Counted from the first letter of the stretch, positions 48,559 to 62,700 are shown. The stretch is DNA of 64,000 bases from Rotaria sp. Silwood1 (GCA_905250075.1 CAJNOP010000014.1:1132537-1196536); one strand, 5' to 3'. Translations and numbers: made by a program. Notes: generated from the sequence alone by a model not told the origin.

Positions 48559-51500
48559 ATGATAAGAATTATGATGCTTGGTAACATATATATATATATA
48601 ATGTATATATATGTGTGACGATGGTTAAAAAATGCTCTGATGCATTTGTTCTTATTACATATCTCAGTAGATTAATAAGCAAAAGTGAGACACGAATATG
48701 AGTATAATTAAGTAACTACGATAAGATATTATTCGTGTGTTTGAATGACATCTAATAAAACAAATAAGAAAAAAAACTGAATAAGTATAATTCTTATTAT
48801 ATTCTCGAAAAATTTTATCCAGTTGAATGATTATAGATAATTTATTTTGAAAGCTTGACAATATAGTTATGTCTACTACTTGTTGACATTCAATGAGATA
48901 AATAACTTATGCATAATTTATAAGCATTCATCTGTGATACCAAAAATATAATATAATATTCTTTACAAAAAAAAAAGACCTACTTTTCTGTTCTCTAGCA
49001 ATTCAAGAGTTGAACATTGATAATTTGTCTTCTGTTTATTTCAATTAACAAACTTTTGTTCATTGACGTTTCTCTAACAAAACGAATGTCATATATAAAT
49101 GCACTTTATAATTATTAGGTTGTTTATTCATCAAATGGCTAGACGGATTCTTTTTTTGAAGTAGAAATTTATTCTGACGTAAACATATATTTCATTGATC
49201 TGAGTGCATTATAGCTTACAAGGAATGTCGTTGCAAACGGAAAGATTAAAATAATAGTGGTAATACTAATGAAAAAGTGGCAAAAAACATACCAGAAAAA
49301 AAAACTTCTATAAACAACTACCTAGTTAAAAAAGTCGGATATTGTGAGGACTCTTTCTTTTCTATCGATTTTGATCGTCTTTCTTCTGTTTTAATTAGAA
49401 AACGTGTACAGAGGCTCATGAAAAATGTTCGGGTCAATTAACTTGAAGGATATCGATTGACACAACACGCTAACCAAAAATATGAGAAATGTCACGAGCA
49501 TGAATAGGAAAAAATCTAAGAATCAACCTACCTATCTATTTCAAATGGCATTCGTTTTCCTTCTCTTCTTTATAAGAACACAGTTCTATGGTGTTGCAGA
49601 TAGAATATATACTAAATATCGGCATCTGTGTGACCTTGCTTGACCTGCAGTTGTGCATGCACATTCTTATTGAACAATAATAGATGTTATTTTACAGAAT
49701 AGTAAAGATAATAATGATCTCAAGCCTGTTAATTACACACATAGATCGAATAATATAGTCCAATTTACTATAATTTATATTATGTCTTACAGAAAAATCT
49801 GATCAATTGACAAAGGAATGTAGCTTTCTACTGTAAATGAATCTAGCAGATCCTTTTAAGTAAGCAAATTTTTATATGTAATATTTTTTATTTACGAATA
49901 TCTAACATTTTTTTTTCTTGCTTTGGATCTCATATCATGCTGTTAGTCATTATTGTGAATACTAATTTATTAATGTTAGTCTATTTGAAAAAAATATTCA
50001 ATCTAATAAAATTTTCGCATACAATTACCTTTTTTATATGAAAAAAAAAATTTTGCTATTGTTCCACTGAATATAATTTCTTATAAATATATGATTATAT
50101 GTATCTTATCTAATGGAAAGAAATATCGATGTCTTCCATAACAATATACAATAATTTGTTCTAACCTTTTGTCTTATAAATAATCAACGAACAAATATGA
50201 CCTATGGATATAATTCAAACAAAAAAGAAAAAGATAGAATATGAATTCTAGTTGTCTTACCTCGCAGTTTATGTATATGTTTTCATCAATTGTATATTAA
50301 CGGTGAATGGATAGATATATAAGAAGAACATGAGAAATAGAGAAGTTATGTTATATCATTCAATGCTTATGAAACAAGGACTGCTTCTTCATGATTTTCT
50401 TTCTGTCTCTTTCTTTCTTTCTTTTTCTTCTCTATGCTCTTGTATGCTTCTGTTAGATATACACTCGATGATGATTGTTACATCTATCAATATTTGCTCT
50501 TTATATTTTCTCTGACGTCTAGCAATTTCATCAACTAACTCTTCAGTGTTTCACAAGAGAAATAAAAGAAAAAGAAAAAGACATTTTATATATTCGTTAC
50601 TTTGATTTAAAAATGGGAATGCTCATCTGTATTCATTACAATAAGAAAGGAAATTGTTATATTCAGAATATAAAAAAACAATGAAACGAGAAAAATTTCT
50701 GATGAACATATTATATTGCATAAAGACGTTGTATGCATCTTAGACCAAAAGGAAAACAAGAAATTTCAAGAGCGAAGTTTCTACTGTTTTCTTTTAGATC
50801 TGATATCACTTAATTTCTAATATTGAAATAAAAATAATTCTCTTAGAATGTAAACTATAACCTCAATAATCGCATCCAAAAGGTTAAAATATTGTGATAA
50901 TATTTTTAATCAACATGCATGTTTAATAAATGATGATAAGTATTGTATGTCATTTTGTGTAATGTTAAACACAAGGTTATTCTGTCTAGTAAGCTTGTTA
51001 TTTGTCTTTGTCGTCTGCAAATGGTTGGAATGTTTATTATAGCCTCTTGACTGCTCATGGTCAAACAAACAACCATAAAGATATCTATATATACATGTTC
51101 TATTTTATGTATCCTTTTTTGACGAACAAAAACAATAATAATAAAATGATGACGTCAAAATAAATTGTAACAACTGTCAACCTGAGTTTGGACTATTACA
51201 ATAATGGATATATATATTTATTTATTTCTTAAATTATAAGACCTTTTCATAATAGAAACATATTAAAACTATTATCAATCATGAATTATAAACTTCGATA
51301 TTTTTATAGGATACTAATCATATAGAATTAATCTAATGAAAGTTAATGTATGAAATCTATGCTATTAATTAATCTATTTTGTTTGACTGTTCTATCTGTA
51401 TTGATTGCTCTATTGTACTAATCAATATTGTAATCTCGATCTAAATCTTCTATTTTATGCTCAGTTGCGATAATAATCTTTTTTTTCTGTAAATCTATGA

Positions 51501-54151
51501 TTGAATAATCATCTTTTACTTCATTAAAATACACATATTATATAGATTAAGAAATGTTTAGTATTCAACAAATCTAAGTTAATATGAATGAATTTAGTAA
51601 TGATATTTTCTTTTCATAAATGCTAATGATAAATAAGTATGAAAGAAGTTTCTTAGAGAATTTTTACAAATGGAGATTTGTAGATGAGACAGATGTGCTA
51701 ATTGAACTAGCAAATATGTTCTAGGTCAAGGCTAATCACTGCATTATATAGAAGCATATATAAATAAAAGAATATCTTACATTAAAGAGCATCTGTATGC
51801 TTTCTAGTAAGATAGACGTCAGTCTCATTACTATTTCAAGTCATTTTAATACCCTTTGACTTGATAGTATTGAGCCTATTTCTTTCTCTATATGAATATA
51901 TAACATATTGTTACTGATATTTTTTGTCTTTATTGACGACGATGACACAGAAGTCATATAAATATTTTAAAATTGTCATCAATTTACAGCTGACAATAGC
52001 AAAAACCGGAACTTTTATTGTCTCACTACTAACCTTAATATAAACAACAAAAAAGATATTCTATCTCTCCTTCTTGTATACTTTACATCATCAACATCAT
52101 AACGTAGAACTTTTCCACTTAAAAGAAACTAATAATGCTAGTAATAGTAGTGGAACATCTCAAGGTTGACGAAGGAAATAAAAAGTTCAAAGAAAAGCAG
52201 AAATTAAAAATGGGAGAAAAACGAGAAAGAGCCAGATGGCTTTTGTCCTTCAGATGCAATTAGCATTCGACAAGTTTTTTTTTGTTTAACCTGCTCGATC
52301 AACCACCTCTTAGAACAAACTTCAAACAAGATCGATATAGCCTTGAAAATAAGGATAGTTGCAAAAATTAAATTTATTTATTCATATGGGAAAAAAATGT
52401 ATATATATATATATATATATAAAATATTTACCTTATTCTTTCGGACTCAAGGATTTGAGACGAACGTATAACATTATTATTTCAGAGGCCGAAGAAAACG
52501 ATCAATTTAGACAGTTGTACTTATAAGTAAATAAACAGTCAAAATCGATTCATTTTCTAGAAAATAATTCATCAAAGAACTGAAGTTTTTTTTTCTATAG
52601 AGCTGAATTTATTAACTCGTCAAATCAAATTTCACACATCGTCAATACAATTATTCATGAATAAATTTCTTATCACATCATTGACGAAGATAGTAGTGTC
52701 AAAAATTTCAACATTTTCCATTCTAATATTCTATCATAACGACAACTAAGCAAAATAAAAAGATATTGAATTCAATCTATTTTAATTGAATAAATGATAA
52801 ATTCTGTTTATAATCAAACTAATTCTTAGATTAACTTTTATCATAGGTTCATCTGGTACAGTTCTTCAGATAATTGATCTATTCAACAATGAAAGTTTCA
52901 AATTAAACAAATATTTTTAGTTTCTTAACATTAACCAAAAAGAAAAAGATTACTTTTGTGTTTGCTCTTTGCTTTTGACCTATCTTTAGTTGACACATAC
53001 TTATGATTCTTGTATAAAAAAAAAAGAGTCAATGTAAAACTTTAAACATAATCGACAATACAAACTATTTACTGTTAAACATATTATCTAACTGGAACAA
53101 GAGAACAAATGAGAACAAAATTATTTCTAGGACAATTTATTGTTTGACAATCGAGTGAAGACAAGTAAAATAAGAGCAAACGCCCTAAGGAATGTGTTTA
53201 CTCGAAGCTTCTTGATGAAAAAAAAACTGAATAGTACTTATATATTTAATTCAAGTGCTTTCCCAACTATCAACAACTATTCGTAACATTTGTGCATTTA
53301 ATTAGTTTTATGTGTAGTAGTAAAACTAAGTTTATTCACTACTTAGATATTATCATTATTATATTTTCTTGCATCCTAACATAAGATGTTTTAAAAATTT
53401 CGAGAAAAGCAAATTAAAAGTGGTAGTAGTAATCTTCTTTGATCATATCATAGTACGACAAAAGGACTCGTGCATCTATCCTATAGAATAGCAAATCTAT
53501 ATCCTAAGCAATGTTAGTAATTGAAACGATACTACTCTGCTTACTGTTAAAAACGAATATGTGAGAATCATGGTATCGACATAACTCTTCAATTTAATAA
53601 TCACCATTATCGGTAATAGTAAAGAGGTCAAATATGAATATAAACACTAGCTAAAAAGAAAGATCATGCCTCTTATACTTGAATCCTTTTAGCATCAGAC
53701 AAGCATTTATCATTATCGTAATATTCTAAACTAATGTCGTAAAAAATACTGCTGGAGATTAGAGTATGTCTAAGTCGACCTTATTGCTTCTGGAAGAGAA
53801 CAATAATATGAATGAAAAGCTCGACGAAATAGCTCTGTATTTTAAATCTAACTATTAATTTGAAAAATAAAATTGATTTGTTGTTTCATTGAAATAATTA
53901 CTATTGTTATTTTACATTATCAACTTATATTAAATCTATAACTACACACATATATTTAGAAAACAAATTATAATAATATAGATTATGTAAATGTTAATTG
54001 AGAAAAAATATTAAATTTAAAGAAATAATACTTAAAAATCCATCTACAATCAATAGATTAATATAAAAAATTCAGAGTTTGAGCCTTAAATAACAGAAAT
54101 AAATTTAGAACATGATAATAATAGAATGACAAAGAAAAACCAGATTCATGA
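48559..54151. other. Long gene-poor interval
   Basis: About 5.6 kb with no gene recognised. It contains (TA)n runs near 48588-48612 and 52399-52421 and many A/T homopolymers. All open frames are short and featureless. Confidence 0.45.
52399..52421. repeat. (TA)n microsatellite
   Basis: About eleven uninterrupted TA dinucleotides following an A-run. Confidence 0.85.
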
Positions 54152-54436
54152 TTAATGAATTTCTTCTGAGTTATCTTGAAAAACATAAAGACATTGATTA
54201 ATGGCAGTTGCCCGTGCAGATGTTGCCACTTCTATATCAGTCAGCAGTTGTTTAAGACGACAAAATATAATACTTTTCGATGACAATTGAGGTATCTAAA
54301 TGAATTATGGATGTAGCGTTATTGAAGAGAAGGAAACAAAAATATAACGAAAACATACTCGAATAGACATTTTACCAGTATTTGATAGTAGTTCTTTGAG
54401 CTTTAGCATCATAAGATACCATTCGTCAAATAAAAA
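54152..54436 (-). CDS. 3' end (two exons) of an unrecognised gene
   Basis: Exons 54436-54359 (26 codons) and 54295-54152 (48 codons with stop) are joined by a 63-nt GT-AG intron in phase 0. The codon use is protein-like and unlike the surroundings. The peptide begins FLFDEWYLMMLKLKELL, continues with PQLSSKSIIFCRLKQLL and ends at NSEEIH; it looks amphipathic-helical. I do not recognise the family. No convincing upstream exon was found. A minus frame at 55170-54907 ends at a possible GTATG donor in the right phase, but its sequence is low in information. This may be a truncated copy. Confidence 0.5.
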
Positions 54437-55229
54437 CTATACAATAAAAGTATTCTATTGAAATATCGATAACAAATTTTTGTTATCTCATCCATGGTTG
54501 CTAGATCGAAAAGTATTTATTCGACATTTAAATACATAAGTTGCTCATTTTTATTGAAATAAGTTTTTTTCTATCAGGATCTTATGTGAAAACTGTCAGT
54601 ATCATAGATCTTTTTTTTCTACTTCAACATTACTTTCACTCGTATTCGGTTTCTCCAACTTATAATTCATGACTGAATCTAGTTCAGCTTAACACGTTAG
54701 AATTATTCTGTGACAAGATTTCTTCTTAAACTTAAAATTTACCTTATATTGGTGAAATTGTTTATTGTTTGTTTATGGAAGATTTTAGATACAAGAGAAC
54801 GTGTACTACTAGGAATTTTAAAGTGCTGTAGCATATAATAATTGCAGTAGCACAAAAAAGTGCTTCGATTGCTGAAAAGAATTAACTTTGAAGGTTATAA
54901 TGAAACTCATACAAGCTCAAATTCAACAAAATAAAACAAATCGAAAGTCAGAAGTATTTCTACCATTTCGGAAGATCTGGCGATTTCGATCTCATCTTTT
55001 TCATTCATTTTCTTATTAACATTTAATGAATTTTTCGTTGCGCTTTGACCAACAGAAATATGTCTAGATGCTTCTTTTTTCGTTTTCCTTATGAGAAGAG
55101 AAAGCAAGAAGAAACAAGCGAAATACTCAAATATGTATGTGCCTAGTAAAATATACTTCGGGTACACCAAAAATAGTGGCGCCGAAAGTATAAAATCTTA
55201 TAGAAGACTCGAGGGAATTTTCCCTGTCA
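54437..55229. other. No gene confirmed
   Basis: Contains the minus-strand frame 55170-54907 with a hydrophobic segment (YIFEYFACFFLLSLLI) and the block SATKNSLNVNKKMNEKDE. It could be an upstream exon of the gene ending at 54152, but support is weak. Confidence 0.3.
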
Positions 55230-57705
55230 AGTGAATAATGAGGAAATGGTCATTAAAATGCATTATTGTCCGTAACTAGACCATTTCAGTCATTAAAATA
55301 CATTTTTTAAGCGAAAAATGGTAAAATGACCATTAGAATGCATATTGATTCGTTCGTGAACCATTTTGACCATTTTAGATCACCAAGTCTATTTTTCAGA
55401 ATTTTGATTTGATTTAAATATGTGTATAGTTTTACAAATTACACGATTTACTAGTCTTTGCTTACAAGGGTTCATATTCTACACAATTGTCAAGAATATA
55501 GTTCAAAATTCACGGAATAAGAGTTAATCGAATTTTGCGATCATGATGAAGAAAAATTTAGAAATAATCAAAAATAACTGCTTTTTGCATGACTTTAACA
55601 ATGAATCGACAATTCTCAAATCGAGGAGAATCGTACTCTTCATGACATGCACCATATTTAAACGTTTTTCCTTGAAAATCGAATGTCTGTGATTGACAAA
55701 AGCGTAATCTTTTTTACTTGCAGTATATTTCATTTTTCTCCACTAAATACGAAAACGTAAAACAAAGCATTAAAAATGCTTCGTATGTTACTGACTTTTA
55801 CATACATATGTAAAATTATCAAGTATTTGATTGGACATGTTTTTATGACTTTTGCATCGTTCTAATTTTTCCTTCAACATTTATTTTGTATCGAAAGAGA
55901 GACTCAGTAATATACACGAAGAGCACTTTTATTTACATGTATATATTTGTGACTAATGTATGTGCATCTATATAAAATGAGCAATTGACATATGTCTATG
56001 CCTACTTGTAATTTTACAGAGAGAAATAAATTCCCAATTGTTACATTAACGTTTCAACTAACTGGAGTTTTTTTTTTATTAAATTGTTCTTAAATTTCAT
56101 TCGACAATTTCTTCAAATGATTGTTTAAGAATAAGGTAATCCTTTTAATGAACGAATAATCGAAATGTTTAGTCGTTTACACTTTCTTTACGAATGAGGT
56201 ATAATATTCTTAGCTTTTAGTCAGAATAAATTTTTATTTCGAGATAATTGTTTATTTATCATCGTCTTTATATATTCATTTATTATTATATCTGTTTATA
56301 ACCGAACGATCACTGGAACATTATTGTTTCTTGTCTTTCTGTTTTCTCTATATCTAAGTTATCTGATTAGTTTATTCCAATTAGTCGATGATAGTGTTTA
56401 TCTTCAAACAAAGAACACTGATCGAGAAGGAACAAGAGAATAAATTCGATTCATTTAAAACGAAGATGATCTAGTAGTAACATGTTACCCGTCTCTTTAC
56501 TTAGTACAATTCAGAACATGTTAAACTATAAACGAAAAAGTAGAATAAAAAAAAACTCGACCCTCTGATTTTTGAACCATTTAGACGTTTGAGAAATTTT
56601 CTTTCGAATAAATTATTTGCGTATTTTACTAGTAAGGTCTATCTCTTCTTTCATATCTCTCTGAGTTAAATGAACACGAGTTTAAGTTTCTTCGATTTAT
56701 TCGGAATAGCATTGAAAATTAGATCTCATAATTAAATTATATGTTGACGAGTAATATCTAACACATACTGAGATGTCAGCCATACATTATAGCAGTTCGC
56801 TGAAAAATAGAAATCTGTTCGATGTTCTGTTTTGAATAAAATAGTGTAATATGTTTCAAGTCTATTTTAATCAATTTCTGCCTCTTGACGAGTAACTTAT
56901 ATTAGCAGTTGATATAAATGAAAAAATGTACAAACAGTTCTATAGAGAGTACATTGAATAAAATATAAATGTTATACGAAAAAGAGAACAAGTCAAAATA
57001 TGAGTTGAACATTTAGAATGCTTGTGATCGAGGTGTTCGTATTGTCAGTTTATAAGTTTAGATATATTCGGGCCAAATTATAGCTCTCATTATTAAACTA
57101 AGAAATTCACAAATCAAAATTTTAGCAGAATTGTTTTTCTTTTTTCATCATGGTTGGATAAAGCTCGTCGAGTTATACAAGAAAACGTATGTTTCAAATT
57201 CAAAACAATTTTAACGGAAATCAAAATTCTGGATCTATTTTTCCATATATCTGAAAATAATGTTACTGTGGACTTCTTCGTAAAATATTTGTTTTTTGAA
57301 TTTGAAACATACTTTTTCTTATATAACTTGACCAGTTCTATTCAATTATGACGAAAAAAGAAAAAAAATTCTGCTAAAATTTTGATTTATGAGTACGTTT
57401 CATATGGCGTAAATATCCTAAAATTCGAATATCTCGGTCTAAGCATGGCAACAGGAGTTTATATTTTACATTTCTTAGTTTATTGATGAAAACTGTAATC
57501 TGACCAGAATATATCTAACCTTATTAACTAACAATACAAACATACCAATCACTAGTCAAAAAATAACCATTTTAATGCGTTACATGATGCACATTTTAAT
57601 ACCTCACATGAAAAGCATTTTTTGCCATTTTTTGTGACCGTTTTACATCATTATAAAAATTATCATTTATAGGCATTTTAATGTCATTTTACCATTTTTA
57701 TCCCT
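55230..57705. mobile_element. Candidate 2.5-kb element with CATTAAAATG clusters at both ends
   Basis: The left end (55245-55390) carries several copies of ATGGTCATTAAAATGCAT-like motifs. The right end (57560-57700) carries the same motif in the opposite orientation (ATTTTAATGYAT / GGTAAAATGACATTAAAATG in reverse complement). Such inverted subterminal clusters suggest transposon ends. Exact termini and target duplication could not be fixed. A foldback at 57110-57390 lies inside near the right end. No transposase frame seen. Confidence 0.4.
57110..57390. repeat. Foldback, arms of about 125 bp, very short loop
   Basis: AAATCAAAATTTTAGCAGAA at 57111 matches the reverse complement of the end at 57389. 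The arms continue through TTATAYAAGAAAAMGTATGT and TTTCAAATTCAAAA. Only about 30 bases remain between the arms. The open frame across it (57154-57351) is a by-product of the repeat. Confidence 0.82.
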
Positions 57706-57714
57706 GCCTGGGTT

Positions 57715-58920
57715 CTTTCTACATATACTGATACCCTTAATCAAAGCTCTTTAATTCTACAATATTTTATCATCCTTACGGTGATATGATATCATACTAT
57801 TGAAGGCAGAGCGAGAATAGTGACATCTGGACGAGAAGGATATACGTCAAGTATTTCAGAAGTAGTGTGGCAATGATACCAAAATTCGACACATTAAGGT
57901 TTAGGAAAACTTCATTTGATATGTAAGAATAATCAAAATAATGCTCTATGTTTTTGTGATAATTCATGTTACTGTAACTGATATCGTAATAAGATTTTAG
58001 CAAAGATCTGTTTAATACGCTATATGACAGTAATACAAGTACTCATGTCTAAAAAAAGGTTCATGACTATGTTTTTGAATAAATTTTAACAGAAACAAGA
58101 TAGAGAACTACGGTTGTCATCGTTGGAAAGAGGAGATAAGGACGTATCGAACTGCATAGTACATAGGTTTCTGATTGGCTTTTTCAAGCTTTCCAACGGA
58201 CTTTTCTGAGAACAAACATATTCCCGTGCGGTTACATAGTGAGTTTTTAATTATTAGGTGTGTATTCAAATCGCTAATCGAAGATCTACAAAACTGGGAA
58301 AGTATTAGCGGTTCAAATTTTATCATTCAGCATTTATAGGTACTCTAAGTCGAGTCTGTAGTAAACACTATAAAAAAAGATCACTTTTCTTGCTTTCTCT
58401 TTTTTTAAACAAAAAAAAACCATTTTTCCGACATTCACAAAGATGCTTGAAAAAGCTTCACTAATCATATGAGAAAACATCGAAAAATATCATCTAGCGC
58501 GTGTTTATTACCTCTTTGCAACGATAAAAACCTTAGTTTCCTGTCTTGTTTCTGTTAAAAGTTATTCAAAAACATTACACATGCATTTCTTAGACAAAGC
58601 AATCGTGTTAATATCACATTCCGTATCAAATGAATGTTTGTTAGAATCTTATTATGATATCAGTTACGGTGACATGAATTATCAAAGAAAGATAGAGCAT
58701 TGTATTGACTATTCTTGCATATCGAATGTAATTTTCCTAAATCTTACTGTGCGGAATTTTAGTGTCACTGTCACTACTTTTGAACTACTTGAACTATATT
58801 CTGTTCGGCAAGCCGTAATTATTCTTGCTATGCTCTCCATATTATGATATCATCTGAAAGATGATGAAATATTGTAGAATTATAGCGTTCAATTTGGACT
58901 ATCAGTATATGTAGAAAAAC
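57715..58920. repeat. 1.2-kb foldback repeat, contains family copy 3
   Basis: Outer arms start at TTCTACATATACTGATA (57718) and, in reverse complement, TTCTACATATACTGATA (58918). They continue through TTCTACAATATTT, GATATCAT and ATCTTATTACGATATCAG-like blocks. Nearer the centre, TTTTTGAATAAATTTTAACA (58072) and the inverse TTTTTGAATAACTTTTAACA (58572), followed by GAAACAAGAYAG, match the repeats at 14959 and 18121. Loop about 58180-58450. No coding content. Confidence 0.8.
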
Positions 58921-59292
58921 AATTTCCTCAAATCTTCTGAAAGAATCGTACTGTCGACGTCACTACTTTTTGTATGTCCTGGGTAGAAACGAAGTCTTTT
59001 TTCTCAAATAGTTTTAGCTTTTTTCCTCAAGAAACATTAATATCATCGGAACTCTTTGTCCGAATTGGGTGAAATTTACTAAACTTCACTTCAAAAAAGT
59101 TTCTCTAGGTTTTCAATCCCTACCGAACCATAAAGCAACATCGTTTTATGTGTTAAAATGAAATAATTTCGTTTTACTTATATTTTTATTCAAAATTGAT
59201 CGATTTTTTTCAATGCAAAACAATAACGAAGATAAGTTCAAACGAATTTCTTTCTGAAGAAAAATAAATATCGATTTTAACGGTAACTTCAA
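58921..59292. other. No gene recognised
   Basis: AT-rich, nothing supported. Confidence 0.4.
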
Positions 59293-59455
59293 GGATGTGA
59301 GTGTGGGTGAATAGAGGACCTACACCCGCACACCCGCACACCTACATACCCACACACCTACACATCCACTCACACCCACACTTCTACGATCACATTCACA
59401 GCTGCACCCACACACATCGACACGCAACACCCACCCATACCATCCACAAACTATT
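59293..59455 (-). repeat. C-rich (CACACCC/T) degenerate repeat, G-rich on minus strand
   Basis: Repeated CACACCCGCACACC, ACACACCTACACATCC and ACACCCACCC blocks with several CCCACA hexamers (TGTGGG on the minus strand). TGTGGG is, as I recall, the bdelloid telomeric hexamer, so this could be a degenerate interstitial telomere-like tract. Simple-sequence expansion is equally possible. Frames across it are artefacts. Confidence 0.55.
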
Positions 59456-59760
59456 TTGATAATAGCAGGGAATCCAAGGGTTCAGAGCAGATGAAAGTTC
59501 CTCGGAGTTCTTTGGAATCCCGTGCAGTCCCATCGAGCCCCAGTGTCCCGGAATCTGCCGTTTCTCCCTTGAATAGCTACAGCACACCGACACTCTTCAT
59601 TCAGAAAAAGTAATATTCATTTGTTCTCTTTCTATTGTAAAGCAATATTTTTACCAACTTCTCTGTAATGTCTTTTTTTGTATAGATTAGAATTAAAAGA
59701 AACTGCGATAAGAAAAAACGTATAAAGCGACGTCTTGTTCTCATCATTAAAAAAACACAT

Positions 59761-62700
59761 ATGATAGGTGACTTGCCTGAAAATACAACAAAACACCCTC
59801 ATTCAAATATTTTTCAGATGGCACAACAGAAAAAAACGCTAGTGAACAATCTCACTCAATCTATAGATGAATTGAGCAGAGAAATTCAACATGCATCAGA
59901 TAAAGTCCGACGTGGCCATGATGAAGCTCTTGAAATGGCTCTAGAATGGCGACGAAAACAAATAGAAAGTATTGAACAACGCTATATAAGCCAGTGCAGC
60001 AGTGTTGAAGAGCGTTTTGGTCGACTTATATCGCTTGAACAGGATATGCGAAATCGTTTGACTACCGAAGCTCATCAGCCGCTCATTGCTGAAAACCCGA
60101 CTGATGAAACACTTGTGTTCGTACGACAAACTATAGATTGTATTTACCAAGACTTATGGCAATTTCGCTGGAACGCTGCAACGAAAAATCGTAAAGCAAG
60201 TCTACTACGAACACTGATTCTCTTCAACTGTGCATAAATCTTCTTTTGATTTAGACGCCAGTATCGAAAATCCAAGCTGATCAGCCTGAAAAACATGTGG
60301 GTTTTTCCTCACTCTTTGAACAAGCAGCCAAAGATTGCTGCAAACAGGAAATAACATGGGTGGGTGGATGGGCAGCAGATGCAGAGAAATATTCTCGTCT
60401 CCCACCATCTAATCGTAAACGTCAACACTCAACGGGTATGATGGCCTCAAATAAAGAAAAAAGTTGAAAATGCCTTTTCAGCAACAAAAAGGTCGAAATA
60501 GATATATTTTAAGAGCACATACACCAAAACTCGTTTTATTTTTTGGAAAGAGTACACATAGGTTACAAAATAATGAGATCAAACAATGCTTGCAGTTTTA
60601 GTAGCAGAGACAAAGAACTCATCGCATCTGGAAGAAGTAAGCCCGGCCAAACCTAAAGAAATTCAAAAGACGAAAAATCTTGTTCGTTTGTTTTCCTCAA
60701 ACACTCATCAAGCTGATATCACCGCTTATCTACAGGTAATTGTACTCGTTGCATGTTCTTTATCTCAAATGGTGAACAAGACGACCTACTTTAGAGAGAA
60801 TATTCTTCGCTTAAATGTGACCGATTATTTTGAGCGTAAATATAAAGCACACAAGAATTTCCCACATGTTGCTTCAAGCTTTTATTGCCTGATCTCACGC
60901 TGATATCGAATAGATATGACTTATTTTTTTTATCTACGTGGACAGCAAAAAATCGCGACAGACGATTATGATTGTGTATTATATCCAGTGCTAAACATTC
61001 ACAAATTAAGCAGGATATGAAAAGTATCGTATCTATGCTAAGTCCTATGGCACTCGTCATATAAAGTAGACAAAAAAGTTTAGAAAAACAGTGATATTGT
61101 GACCTTTACTTCTATTGTTAATCATGAATAAGGTTTCCACTTCAACGAGCTAGACGTTGTCGGCACAATGTATATAAAGGTCGACGAAATGAATTCTTTT
61201 TGCTATTCGTGGCATATATTAGTTAATCTCTTGTTATTTATGAAAGATAAGTTTTAAAACGAATTGGATCTACTTTTGATGACGGTCCTTGTCATTTATA
61301 GTAGGTTAAGTTCTAAGGAGTGCAATACTTCAAATCAAATTTACCTTATTCAATTGGTTCCTTTCATAGATAGAAAAGTTTGATGCGTTGATTATTTTGG
61401 CTAGCGATATTTATTGACGATGAAAAATTTAATTCATCATTGTCGTTCTAATTGGAACATTAATCGAAAGATGCTCTAGAGGACTTCGTATCAGAGATGC
61501 ACGGTCCACGGGGTTCACCCCGCGGGCCCCGCGGGGCCACGTGGCGACGGGCGGGCGGGGAAGAAAAATTTAATTAAACGCGGGGTTAACGGGGCACGGG
61601 TATTTTTCGGCACACGGGCGGGCGGGGCGGGGAATAATTTTTTTAAATGACACGGGTCTCGGGTAGAGCGGGTATGAAATACACGGGTTCGGGCGGGTAA
61701 ACATTTTTTTTTCGGGTGTGATGAAGGATCGTCAAACTTATCAAGAGATGTCGTTAGTGTAGGTATGTAGTACAAAGTACATATTGATTGGTTCATTACT
61801 TTCATCCTATTATGTACAAGCTTGTCTACCATTTGCTTCTTTCTTTCTTTATCGTCTGTCATACGTAACTTCTACTATCAATTTATATTAAGTGAATAGC
61901 TGGACTAAAACTTATTTAATATTTAGAATTATTGTTTGAATTTTTTTGTGAATTACTACTTAGGTCTGACCAAAAGTTCTGACAACATTAAATAAAAATA
62001 TAAAGATAAGGAGGTATCTTTAATTTTATTTTATCAAATTTTGAGGACAGTTGCCATGATTATTAATACCAAGTTTGATCCTTTCCAACGATTGGTTAAA
62101 ATTTTTTTGAAGCTTTTTCGAAAAAATTTTTAGGTATCATAGATACTGCATGAGCTAATCATATTTCATTTATTGTGAAATGTTAGCAAAACCTTGTTCG
62201 ATCATGTCAGTTGCATTCTAGTACTGCTAGTGATGAGATATAGATTTATTTTAGATAGGTTAGTCATAAGTTATCCGATGCTGGCTGGCTTATTGAAGAT
62301 GAATCGTCAAAGACTATTGTTCATGAATAAAGATTTTTAAAAATGCTTTGTTCGATATATTCTTTAAATCAAATACTCCTGAGTGTAGATAAAGGCAAGA
62401 CTGTAGGTCACAAGTATTATGCTGAAAATTCTCCAAAATCTTTTATTAGTGAAATATGGAAACAAACAGAGACATCAGGTTCAAAATGTACAAAATTGCT
62501 TGACGGTCATCGTTGACTTCATACTTATCTAATTTTATTAATTGCATGATAGAAGAAGGCATCAGTATAATATCATATCTATCATATTCGCCAGGCCTGA
62601 TACTATGTAACTTTTCGCTAACTAATTCTACCAAATGTAGTTTAATTGATTATATAAATGAAACATGATAAGCTTATGCGATATCTAAAATATCTAAAAA

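Noticed and set aside
57154-57351. 65-codon frame on the plus strand
   Set aside because: Lies wholly inside a foldback; the arms explain the lack of stops.
59396-59593. Minus-strand frame with Cys/Val/Trp repeats
   Set aside because: Reads through the CACACC simple repeat.
61515-61862. 115-codon minus-strand frame rich in Pro/Arg
   Set aside because: Its C-terminal half is the translated CGGG array of the hAT element; the rest has no recognisable motif.
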